Source: Patagioenas fasciata (lineage: Eukaryota > Chordata > Aves > Columbiformes > Columbidae). From it: 64,000 bases of DNA. How positions within the stretch are numbered: position 1 is the first letter of the stretch; each line of letters starts with the position of its first letter. This document shows, piece by piece, positions 1-64,000 of this stretch. Both the position numbers and the translations under genes were made by a program. The notes under the pieces were generated by a model, which was not told the DNA's origin, did not search any database, and saw only the letters and a program-made list of their open reading frames with translations. Location: assembly GCF_037038585.1 (NCBI RefSeq), contig NC_092526.1, forward strand, positions 34,361,501-34,425,500, written 5' to 3'.

Positions 1-320
1 GGATGTTGAAAGCAGAGAGCAGATCTATAAACATGTGTACTTCAACTTAAAATCTCTTGAAGTGATGTGCCGTCTTAAGAAAAAAGTTCCTTAAGGACTT
101 TCAATGTTTGATGGCCCATTGGACAACAAACACAGGCTGGTAACTGTTTTGATTAATTTCCTGGGCAAAAAAGCCACTGTTGTAGGAAGTGATCCAGCTT
201 TCTGGTTTTGAACAGGAGGTAAAGGAGGATAAATTTCCCCATCATTTAATGTCTTTGTTAAACAGATTTTTAAAAAATCATGGATTTTAATTAGTTTTCT
301 ATCTTCTGTTTCTCACACAG
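1..320 (+). other. IQCA1: 3' end of an IQCA1 intron, cut by the window edge
   Basis: Noncoding sequence ends in a pyrimidine-rich tract and the acceptor tctcacacag just before the first visible exon. No other exon, repeat or RNA is seen. Confidence 0.8.
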
Positions 321-54282
<53,962 letters not shown>

Positions 54283-55080
54283 CTTCCTCAAGAATTTTGC
54301 ATCTGACAATATCAGTCACTGCTCTACTCCACTGAAAAGGTGGAGACATTAGGAAAGTAAAAACATCACAATAATGCACCCTCAAGTTATAGCTATTCCA
54401 TGAGAGATAATTCCTTTCTGAATGAGTTTTTAAAAGTTAAAAAAACCCACACAGATGACTCATCAATGTGACATGTAGCTCTCAGAGGATGAAGAGTTAA
54501 TGACCACTGACTTGCTCAAGCATTATTTATTCTACAAGCTTTTAGGGGGCAGAGAGGTTCATTACACAGTGCCGAGAAATAAGCCTTCTGAAAAACACAG
54601 TGCACCAAGCAGTTCATGATAGCATTTGAAATCGTTTCAGTTGACATGCAGTCAATTTTCTTTGCTCACAAGTCAGCAATTCTGGGGACATGGTAATGAT
54701 AAACAGCAGTTAGAACAGCCCAAAGCTTTGGTACATCCTACATGACACAGAAGGAGCAAGCACCACCTTTATGTCAAATACAGGGTCTCATTCACTGAGG
54801 TCTTCTACAGATAAAAGCCACAAGCACCTGCTTTCACCTCTAACTGCAGCATGCCTGTATCAACATGAGGACAAGTAACCCAAAATACCTGTTCAAGTGG
54901 AAACACAAGGCACACCATTCCCAGGGAGCCAAAGGACCTCTCTATAACTTCGCTATAGGCAGGTTTGGAGGCACAAGAGGGGCTGCATTGCTGTAGGGAG
55001 CTACCCAGGTTTCCTCCAGCACAGACCAGGCCAATCTGCTTTTGGGGGAGGACAGGCTGAGGACAGCACATCACACATAT
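54283..55080 (+). other. IQCA1: probable IQCA1 3' UTR, end unresolved
   Basis: The 3' UTR starts after TAA. No AATAAA or ATTAAA was found by eye in the first kilobase. Weak alternatives are AGTAAA (54356-54361), AATAAG near 54588, GATAAA near 54698 and AATACA near 54777. TTATTTATT (54523-54531) matches an AU-rich-element nonamer if it lies within the transcript. The right border is arbitrary. Confidence 0.4.
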
Positions 55081-57170
55081 GCTGCCAGTTACAATTCACC
55101 CAGTTTAGCACTGATCACTGGTTATTAAGATGTTATTGATATGTCTTCTATTTAAAATGAAATGATCATGTTTTAAACATTTCTGTCTCTTTGTACTACC
55201 CTAACCCCTTACTCCTTTAGCTTCTCCCATTAGAAGAGTTATTTCATAAAAAAAAGATGGCATGTTGCTTGTAGAAAATGTGCTCTTAGCCAGATGGCCA
55301 GTACACAACATGTGTCTTTATGCAGAAAGACAAAAGCCCACACAAAATCCTGCTTGAGAAGCTGCTCTGACAAGGCTTGCTGGGAAGGGAATGGTATCAG
55401 GCCTCTCCCGCTCCTAAGAAGAAACCTGCTGAAAAAAGATGCTCCTGGAAATGGCAAGGTCTGAACAAAAGCCCAGGAACATTCCTACAGGCAACTAACT
55501 GCACAGAAAACGATTCAAGTAATCCTATAATTGAGCACAGCAGAGGGAACTGTATAGCTCTGATTAATGAAGTGAATTCTCCTCCTGAGAGAAGAGCAGG
55601 CTGCCATGCTATCACAGCAGATAGGACAGTCACCCCAGCCCAGGCTTTTTGTGGTCCTCTTGGGCTACATTTCGCTGTCTGCTCCAGGGCTCCTGGGGAT
55701 TTCAGCGTTCCAACCTTGAGGCTGCATCTCCAGTCCTGCCAAGGGGATCCAAATGACAGGAGAGGACATGCTTGCTACGTCTCCTCTGTGCAACACCTCA
55801 GGACATTTTTGGTGGAAACAAATCCTTCCTCCAGCCATCCCAGCAGTAATGCAGCTGCTGAAGCCTCATTGTGACCCGCACAAGGGACCCCATGAGTATG
55901 AGTTGCCAGCCCCTGGATTTTATCACTTGCAACAGAGCAGCTAAAAACTTTGGCTTTCTTTTCTTCATTCTTTCTTTGCAGATGCTTGCTTGCAGCAGGC
56001 TGCTGCCTTCACATATTTGGCAACACGTCCCAGTTAAAAATTATTCTTCAACTTCATCCTCTGTGAGAAGAGCCAGACTCTCCTAAGAGGCAGCAGGGTT
56101 TGTGTTAAAAACCTCATCTCTACTCTCATCTGCAAGAAAACTAATTTGGATAATTCTGTCCTCAATCTTGCCGACAGTAGAATACTCCTCTCCACAACAG
56201 GTTTGACAGCCGAAAGTGATGTGATGAAAAGACCACATTTAGGTTAGACGTAAGCAAGCCCATTAGCTAATATTTCAGCAGGTTCAGTGCAACCTCAACA
56301 GCAAAGTAACACACTGACTGGGAACATCCATTTCCAGGGCACAACTCTGACCCCATGCAGAAAGGATGCACAAACCTTCCACCTTTCCAGGTATGCTTGG
56401 CAGAGCAGAAGCCTGTGTTTTTTCTCCACTATTCACCAGCTTATTGGAAAAAAAAGCACAGGGGCAATTTAACCTCTAGGTGTAGGTTGCAATGGTGGCT
56501 GTTTTCAGTGTAAACTGCCTCTTTTTTTTCTTCCTTTCCATGGGGATCTGGAATCTACAGCTGGTGTATCTACTAGCAGCTCTGTGGCTGCAGGGTGTGA
56601 TGAAGAGGTGATAAAGTAAACTCTGTCCTGTGTAGCTGCCAAACCCTCACTCTCCTTTAGAGAGTCCTCTCAGGGCTATGGGGAGGAAAGAACGAGGAGA
56701 AACTTTAATGCTGTTTATAATTATTACTACAGAACACCAGTACTTGAAAATGAAGCTGCTGCATCAATCAGAGCCACCACATAATAATTTCAGTGTCAGT
56801 GGCTGAACTATTCAATTAAGTGGCCCTGGCTGGATTTCCAACACCCATCCCACTGTGAGGCTAATAGTGCCGTCACAAGGAACGCCGCTAGAGATGTTCT
56901 ACCAGGCCTGGATAGAACACCTGAGAGATCTTTCACCACACACACAAAAAGTGGCTTTGCTAAGCCCAGCCACAGGGCTTTTGTGCCCAGATTTCCAGCC
57001 ACAGCAATCCCAAAACCTGTTGAGGAGGGAAAAATCCCCTTTGTTACACCCTGTCCCCTACTTAGTTTCCAGCAAGAGTTGAGTTTTGGGTGATGGTGGA
57101 GAGGGATGCCAGGCTGCTTTGCCTCCTGATGCGGTGGTGGGAGGTAATCCAGCAGCACCAGCAAAGTTGG
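55081..57170. other. intergenic, nothing recognised
   Basis: Base composition becomes more GC-rich than in the introns. The 165-codon open frame at 55377-55874 has no recognisable domain, no conserved-looking splice sites and biased composition. No repeat family was recognised. Confidence 0.6.
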
Positions 57171-57420
57171 GGAAAAAAGCTGTCATGCTCATTTATATAT
57201 GTAAGTGACCTAGAGAATTATCAGCTAAATTATTTAAATGTCCCATTACTATTAAATTACTGGGCATTCATTGTAAGAACAGTCATAATACAGTAACTAA
57301 TTTGGTATTAATGTGAATGTCAGCGTTTCATTGCAGTTATTTTGTACTTCATCATAAGATAATTTACCAATAAATTAATTGGCTTAATTGCTTCCTCCAA
57401 ACCCAGGAGAACTACATATG
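57171..57420. promoter_or_regulatory. candidate regulatory block, homeodomain-site-rich
   Basis: An AT-rich island in GC-richer surroundings with many TAAT cores (ATTAAATTACT, GGTATTAATGTG, AATTAATTGGCTTAATTGC). This is the visual signature of a developmental enhancer, but conservation is untested. It also contains ATTAAA at 57251, the first canonical-type poly(A) hexamer seen after the IQCA1 stop. Confidence 0.3.
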
Positions 57421-60400
57421 ACATGACTTTTAAAAAGTGTTCATGCTCACTCCCCAGCTTTCTGCTTTAACCACCCCAAGTGGGAACGTTCCTTTGAAAC
57501 ACTTGGGGAGATACAGCTGAGAAAGAGGGAATAAAGTGCGACTTCACTCTCACAGAAAGTCTTGACATAACCCTGCCCTGGGGATTGTAGTGTACTTTAA
57601 ATAAAGACTCTCAGGCCATGCTTGGAGCAGGAGCCCACGTTTCAGTGCCAGCTTTGCAGGGTCCTGGGCAAGGAGCACAACCTCAGCACTCAGCCTCCAT
57701 CCAAGCAAGGGAAGCACCTGAGAGCTGTTCTTGCCCACCTCCCTGTTGTACAAATTCCCCACAGCACCTTTGCCTCCCCAAAATACCAGTAACCCCCAAC
57801 CCTCATCAGCTGGGCATCAGACAGGGCAGAGACTCAAGCTGCAGCTGACCTGCTAATGTTGGAAATAAATTGCTATGAATTTGCCATAAGGAAAAAAAAA
57901 AGTGCCACTATCAGGATTTCAGGTGTGCACCAAATACCCTGCCTCAAATGAGATGTCTGCCAACTGATTTAAACCCTACGAATAAGCCTGAGAAACACAA
58001 GCAGTTCACCGTAACACTTAGAATAGGATGAGTAAGAAACCAAAACCAAGGGGAGGCTTAAGTCACAAGGCATCACCTCCATGTGCTGCTCTGTAGCACC
58101 CACCAATCACCCAAGGAAGAGCCCCCCAGTCAATGCAAGAAATGCCTTTGCCTGTCAGCAAGCTCTCCCAGACAGGAGGGCTGCATCCTCACAGCGAGGA
58201 AGAACAGCTCTGGCTGGGTAAAAGGCAGCAGCCACCGTAAAGTCACGCTCTTGCAATGCGCCACGGGTATTATTAGGTCCCTGGCTTATGTCAAGCGCTC
58301 AGGTTATGCTGCTGCAGCCAAAGCCCTTTAATCAGACGCTGTAACTCCTGTTAAAAGCGGTGCCAGCCCTCGTCTCTGGTCCCTGCCAATTTTGCATGAG
58401 CTACTTTGCCATGCTACCCTGCACGGACCAATTTAGATACGGGGATACGGGGAGTGCTGCTTGCCTTGCCGACAGCAAACTCCTCCAGCCCGGGGATTTT
58501 TACAGCCGGTGCTGAAGCTCTTTGGCAACAACAGCAAGTCTCCCAGAGCTCTCACCCCTCCGTTCCCCAGGAGCTTAGGAAAAGTTTACTGCTGTTTTTT
58601 TCTCCAGGAGATGGAAAAAAGCTCCACTGAAAGCCCAGCTGCACTTTCCAGTTTCTTAGGTTAGATGTTTTTTAATAAATTAACAAGGCGCTCTTGCAAA
58701 GCTCTGGGAACAGATTGCACAGGACTCAGCGCTTTGGCATGTGTTCCTCCACCATCAGGGAGAGATCAGCCCAAGTGTAAAATGCTGCTAAATCTTTATT
58801 TATGATGATTTACCCTGATCCTGGGCAGTTTGCATCATTCCAGGCTGGCAAATGGTCTGACTCCAGGTGGGAACAGCCCAAGGGAATACATCTCCTTCCA
58901 GCACAAGCCCCAACCACACTGTTCCTGTTGCAGCTTGTTGTTTAAGTTGACATTGGAATTGAAAAAAAAAACACCACGATATTTCTCAGCAAAACCCCCC
59001 AAATCTGGTAATGTAAAGTGAAGCTGACTGTTCTATTAACTCCCATCCTGCATCAGCAATTTTCTAAAGAGTGGAAACGTTATAATTGACTTTTCTGCTA
59101 GTAGCAAAATGTCATTTTTTCTTAATACTTCCTAAGTCAGTAATGCATTTCAAAAGCTTCTGATGCCACTACCACAACAGGACTTACAAATTAGCACATT
59201 TTTAGCTTTTCATTAAACACAATACCAAAAAAAAGTCTCATCGTATTAGGGTTTCTCTCCTCATTATTGAAAGTACTGAGACTTTGGAACTTCGCGTAGC
59301 AAATTATAATGCACTCAGCCTGGGTCCATTGTAAATCAGGGCTTCAAAAAAGGTGTCACGTAGTTGGGCCCTCTTTAAGCACTGAAAATATTGGAGTCTA
59401 TTTGAAAACGCCTTATGTAGTCTCTCACTAGCCTTGCAAATCATCACAGCACCAGGTAGAGCTTCCTTTTATTTTTTGCCTCATGGCATCCAGCCATTTC
59501 TATTCTGACCAGAAAAAGAGGATTATTTCTTGCTGGGATTAAAAAAAAAAAAAAAAAAGAAACCTACACCAAAGATAACAAGGTGCATAAAATCCCCAAA
59601 TCATTTAGGGCTCTTGTTCAGCTTTGTGGGGCTGTTCTCTCCAAAGGAGAGGGGGGGTTCTCCAGCCGAGACCCCCAGCTCACTGCCCTGGGATGTCCCT
59701 GTCTATGGATGCTTCTCAGAGGCCACCAGTACAACATCACCATGGTGTAATGAAAGGCACAGTCCCTACGTGGGTCTGGTTAATTCCCGAGCTCCGTGCT
59801 CAAATACCACTACCCTGGGACAACACTGCAGAAAAGGAGCAGTTTCTTTTGCAGAGCAAATGAGTGCTAGCTCATTTTTGTGTGCAGTTGCCTCCTGCAA
59901 AAGCAATAAATACAACATTAGTTGGGCTTTGGCAATACAGCCCTTGGCTAAAGTCACCTTTCTTGGCAGAAGGGGGAAAGTAACAGGAGTTGTGCTAATC
60001 CAGGAGAGGCTTGCACCCCACTCCTGGACTCCCTAAACCAGGTGCCATCCCAGGGCACAGCACTGCCAGGCTCTGCTCCCACCTGCCCAGCAGCCTTGAT
60101 GTTAAAGGATTGGAAATGCAAACTCCATACCCTTTCCTATCTTCCTAGTCCTCTGAAAAAAAAGGCTAAACACACCCCTAATCTCTCCGCACAAGTTCAA
60201 ACAACACCAACACCACACAGTTTCCCATAAGTGAGAAGCTCCTCTCAAGTATTCATGCTTTAAGTTGCTCAAAGAAGCAAGAAAATCATCATTAACCAGA
60301 CAAGTAAGTGTACCCAGCAGCAAAGGGAGAGGCATGAAATAAGGCTTTTCAGGAGGGCAGCTGCAGCCAGCAGCCAAGGGCATTCCTCAACATCCTCTTC

Positions 60401-61920
60401 TAACTTGCCTACTTTAGGTTTCTACCCTGCCTCAGATTCCCCAAAGGGAAAAGTCAGTGAGGAACAACATAAGGCAAGGATTAATGCAGACACTGGGATG
60501 AGCTGAAGAACTTCTCACAGCATGGGCAACAGCAGCATCAAAGCTCAAAATACGCAAAAGAGAGCAAGGAACTTGAATGAGGAGGACCTGCAGAGGAGAG
60601 CCAAGACCAGCATCATAAAAAAAAAAATCAAAACACAATGACTCACCTTTTCTCCCTTGAAGGGTCACAGCTTCTGTGCAGACATAGCTGCTGTGTAGCC
60701 ACCAGGAAGGAAAAAGCCTGCAAGTGCTGCTTTGCCCATCATTGCCCAAAAACCCATAGAAGCCCACAGCAAACCAACAAATCCAGAGCAGCTGAGGGGC
60801 CATGGCTTTTATCTGGCTCAGTGGATCACCTGCAAATGGGAAACCCAGATGACCTGTTGCCTTTACAGCAGGTGAAGCTCATCAGCTGCTGCCATAGGTC
60901 ATTAGCAAAGCGGCCATTAGGAAAGCCAATGGGGCAAGTGGGTAATGAAGCCCAAGACCTCAGCTGGTTCTCTTCAATTGTTTTCTCCAGCAGGTGTCCA
61001 GGATGAAGTCTCAGCATCCACATCAGGCTGTCACCACATCCCAGCTGGGTCTAGTACTGAACAAAACCGTTTCTAGAGATTTCCTTCCAAAAGTGCACTT
61101 TAGGAGCAAAAATTATTTTGATGATAGCACCGAGCATACAGGTCCTGAATGCATGGGAAAAGAGGGTGTGACAATCTTAGCAAGGTCCTTGTTGCCCCAT
61201 TGACCCATTCATCAAAAGAAGGAAAGGCACTGTGATGAACAGCCATGCCTGGAGCTGCCATGGACATGGCAGGGGAGTACAGGACCACATTCACCTGCAG
61301 TCCCTCCTTCTCCCCCATGCTGGGAGTCTCCAGTCCTCTCCATCCAGTCCCCATCCTACCCTGGAGCCACAGCACAGTCCAGCGAGAGAGGGTTGATATT
61401 GGAGTGGTTGTTGGTTTTTCCAGATGAAAGCAGTTCAGGTCTGGGATCAAACCAGGCTGCTCCAGCCTCCTCCAGCAGTGCTTCCATCCACATTTCAGGG
61501 CAATAAGCTCTTACAGAAGAGAACCAGAGGTTTTCAATTCCAGGCACATCATTATTTGTCTCATCTCCGGGTACCCTGAGTCACACAAGGAGAAGCCACC
61601 CTGTCTGCCCTCTCAAGGGCTCCTTAATGGAGTGGGACTTTGGGTTTTTAAGTAAAAATAACTCAAGATCTAACTCTGGGGGAAGAAATAAAAAATAAAA
61701 TTAAAAAAAAAAAAAGAGAGGAAAGAACGGGCTGAAACAAGAGATAAAACACCAGGAGAGACAATTTGGAGAGCAAGGGAAAAAATCTAAGCATCATTCA
61801 GACTGGAGACAGTGTAACAGGCGGAGCCCCAGTAAAAGCTTGAGAAGAGGTGAAAGTTTGGGTGCAAACCTGTCCTCTCCTTAAGAGTGATTAGAGCAGT
61901 GAATAGACTGGAGGATTAGC
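57421..61920. other. intergenic, no supported gene
   Basis: Contains an 18-base A run (59541-59558) and mildly CpG-richer sequence at about 58200-58500. AATAAA motifs occur at 57530 and nearby. The longest open frame (59530-60036, 168 codons) starts in the A run and is unrecognised. No exon with similarity to a known gene was seen. Confidence 0.6.
59541..59558 (+). repeat. poly-A run
   Basis: Eighteen A followed by GAAACC. No SINE or LINE body is recognised upstream. Confidence 0.85.
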
Positions 61921-62045
61921 AGGAGGAGGTGGAAATCATGCAAATGAGCCCTTTGGCCAGCAAAGCCAACAGCTTCACTGAGTACAAAGTTTGGCTAAGT
62001 TACACCCATAATTGATCTAATTAAAGGTGTACTCAGGCGGCTCCA
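61921..62045. promoter_or_regulatory. candidate enhancer-like block
   Basis: Clustered binding-site-like words: octamer ATGCAAAT (61938-61945), SOX/TCF-like TACAAAG, NF-I-like TTTGGC, and TAATTGATCTAATTAAAGG. This is inferred from motif clustering only. Confidence 0.3.
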
Positions 62046-62870
62046 TCCCGAATGCTGCTGCTCAGACAACTCCTGAAAAGGGCATGATGGACAGAGGGAA
62101 ATGTTAAAATCCCTCAGACCAGCCTGAAATTTGCAGTCTCAGTGTTATCATTTGAAAACCCAATGGAAGCCTACACTGGTGTAGTCACCCCCATCCCACC
62201 ACCCACATCAGCCTAAAAACACCCAGCGGGAAGCAACCCCTCTTCTCCTGTCGGGGTGTGTTGAAGGGATCACATGTGGGGACATGGTGGTGTCACCTCA
62301 TGACCCAAAAACCTGCTACATCCTTACATTGTCTTCTCCAGCCCACCCACGGGATGCCTCCATTCCTGAGCCAGCATTTAATTTTAGGTTCACAAAGCCA
62401 TCCCACTCCATCGCCAAGATAAAGCTCCCAAATCTGGGATGTCCCTGACCCACCAATGATGAGCCACCCGCCCAGCAGGCAACACATATCCTTCCACCTG
62501 CTAATGAAGCTCCTCATGTGGGGATGTCAGGGCAGCCCAAAGCCCTAGCCACCCGCATCACACACCTGAGCCACCCTCTGCGTTCAGTGGGGACACTCTC
62601 AGTATCACCAGTGTGAGTGGGCCAGGGGATGCGGTGACAGGGGCAATGTGCTGACAGCTCATCCCAACAGGTACTGCCAGCGTGACAAATGATCCAGGTG
62701 CTGTGTACAAGCCCCAAGAACCTGCTGCCTCATCCCACTGGAGCAGCAACCTGTAATTTCCAAGGCGGTGTTTCCAGCCTGTACCCCACAAGTGATGGGA
62801 AGGGGGCGGCAGGAATGAAGGCAGAGCTTAGCAGGCAAACCAGATGGCTCTCTCGTTAAAATGCAGCTGT
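62046..62870. other. intergenic, nothing recognised
   Basis: C-rich sequence with overlapping minus-strand open frames (62293-63036 region) typical of GC-rich noncoding DNA. None has a recognisable domain. Confidence 0.55.
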
Positions 62871-63140
62871 GCCAAGGAGAGGTCGTAGCCATAATGAATC
62901 GGGCCGAGTCCCCGCTAATTAACACTGACAAGCGAAGTTCAGATGTGTCCACTGGTAAGGAATAAATCAATCTCCCAGAAATGGATATGGCCAATGAGAG
63001 ATAGTTGAGTTTATTCTTCCACGTCCCAGAGGGCAAGCAATTATCTTCATAACTTTCTAGTTAGCGTGCACTTGGGAAACAGATCTTCCGATCCATAAAT
63101 ACCTTTCTTCCACAAATACCTTACACTTTCAGGTGTCAAA
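62871..63140. promoter_or_regulatory. candidate enhancer-like block
   Basis: Contains CCATAATGAAT, CGCTAATTAACAC and AATAAATCAATC (PBX/HOX-like), followed by further AT-rich words. It is distinct from the C-rich flanks. Inference from appearance only. Confidence 0.25.
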
Positions 63141-64000
63141 AGCTAATTTTGCTCAGGAGCAAAAACAGCACAGGATGGCATGAAACTGAGCAAAGGGCTT
63201 GTTGAAGCTTGTGGTGGCATCCAGCTCTTCTGTTTCTACCTTCTGTAGCATTTTGGCAAAGAAAAGCCCGATGGATGGCAGGGATGCTCCTGGTAGAGGC
63301 CGAGCTAGGGAGTGGGGTGAATCTGCTTCAGTTTTCAAGAGTTTGGGGAAAAGGACTGGGATTTGAGGCACCCAGTGCTGGATCCTCACCCTATAGTCAT
63401 TTATAAGTTCCTGTTTGGGTGGTCAGCCTGCAAGCAATGGTGTTGACACGTGGCACATCACACCCCTAGTGTCACTCATCGCAGAAAGGGGTCCTCCATT
63501 AGGGGCCCTACATGGAACTCCAGATCCTTTCCACCTTCCTCTTTTCCTTTCCTCCTCCTTCTCTTCAGTATCACAACCACCTCAGGGATGCCATGGGACC
63601 CACTGGCTACAGGACAGCTGGCAAGTGGGGGTCACCCACCTTGCATCCCCCTGTCCCAGCAGCTGTGGGAGAGCGCTGGCTGCTGTGCTGGCTAAACTGA
63701 GAGCAAACCTGTGCTGTGGAGGTGCTAAACCTTCCCCTGCCTCGGCTCACTAACAAAAACACCTGCATTTTTCAGGGTGTGCAGAGCCATTGCCACCTTG
63801 TGCTGCCCTACTCGCCACTTTACTCAAACAAGGTGTTTGCTTTGTCCTTCCATCCCACCTGTTACATAGGATGGCATAATGTCATGTGTCTCCTTTTCTC
63901 CTCTTTTTTTCAGCAGATCCAGGCAAACTTAAAATAAAAATGATGCTCTGATGTCATTGAACAGCTGGTGGAGCCCAATCCCCTGCTGAACCCAGAGGTT
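63141..64000. other. intergenic to window edge, nothing recognised
   Basis: No ASB18-like or other coding exon was found. A pyrimidine tract plus CAG at about 63902-63913 mimics a splice acceptor, but the following 20 bases reach a stop. Confidence 0.55.

Noticed and set aside
55377..55874. 165-codon plus-strand open frame downstream of IQCA1
   Set aside because: No recognisable domain, and composition like GC-rich noncoding DNA. Overlapping frames on the other strand are equally open.
59530..60036. 168-codon open frame
   Set aside because: Its start lies in a poly-A run and encodes a lysine string. The rest shows no family resemblance or splice signals.
63902..63941. Possible acceptor and exon near the window end
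   Set aside because: A pyrimidine tract plus CAG is present, but the following sequence terminates quickly and resembles no neighbour gene.
54283..64000. First exon of ASB18, expected downstream by human synteny
   Set aside because: No stretch resembling its N-terminal peptide or ankyrin repeats was seen. It probably lies beyond the window.

Overview
The window is vertebrate nuclear DNA, most likely from a bird. Coding sequence is sparse, and introns are large but compact (thirteen exons in 54 kb). Interspersed repeats are few and very old: MIR-like SINE relics, one decayed CR1/L3-like LINE fragment, and foldback relics typical of sauropsid genomes. No mammalian-type young SINEs were recognised. 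The assignment to bird rather than another reptile is an inference from compactness and repeat type.

Bases 1-54282 hold the 3' part of one plus-strand gene, IQCA1 (IQ motif containing with AAA domain 1, also called DRC11), a subunit of the nexin-dynein regulatory complex of motile cilia. Thirteen exons were assembled by hand from splice sites, phase and protein similarity: 321-408, 7819-7929, 12626-12701, 18694-18800, 19009-19104, 25927-25988, 28747-28829, 31661-31768, 35096-35295, 44012-44098, 46398-46575, 49554-49792 and 54175-54282 (stop included). All phases are compatible and give one open frame of 513 complete codons plus a stop. The N-terminal part, including the IQ motif, lies in exons before the window. 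The visible protein runs from a conserved FPDYP segment through lysine-rich linkers and a helical pre-AAA segment into a AAA-like module split over exons 9-12, and ends in a short basic tail. Residue numbers in the entries count from the first complete codon in the window.

Two features of the gene stand out. The intron after the sensor-1 exon starts with GC rather than GT (donor TAG|GCAAGT), and only this reading keeps the frame. The AAA module has an atypical Walker A (GPSGVGKK, Lys where Ser/Thr is usual) and a Walker B with Gly in place of the first acidic residue (VVWIGE), so it may not hydrolyse ATP.

The introns carry old repeats, A/C-only tracts and several perfect or near-perfect inverted repeats, the clearest being two 16-bp arms at 23014 and 23106. 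From 54283 to 64000 I see no supportable gene. It reads as intergenic sequence with a few AT-rich, homeodomain-site-like blocks that could be regulatory. In human, ASB18 and then GBX2 lie on this side of IQCA1, but I could not find an ASB18 exon here.

I found no evidence of a novel multi-gene system, CRISPR array, RNA gene or intact mobile element.
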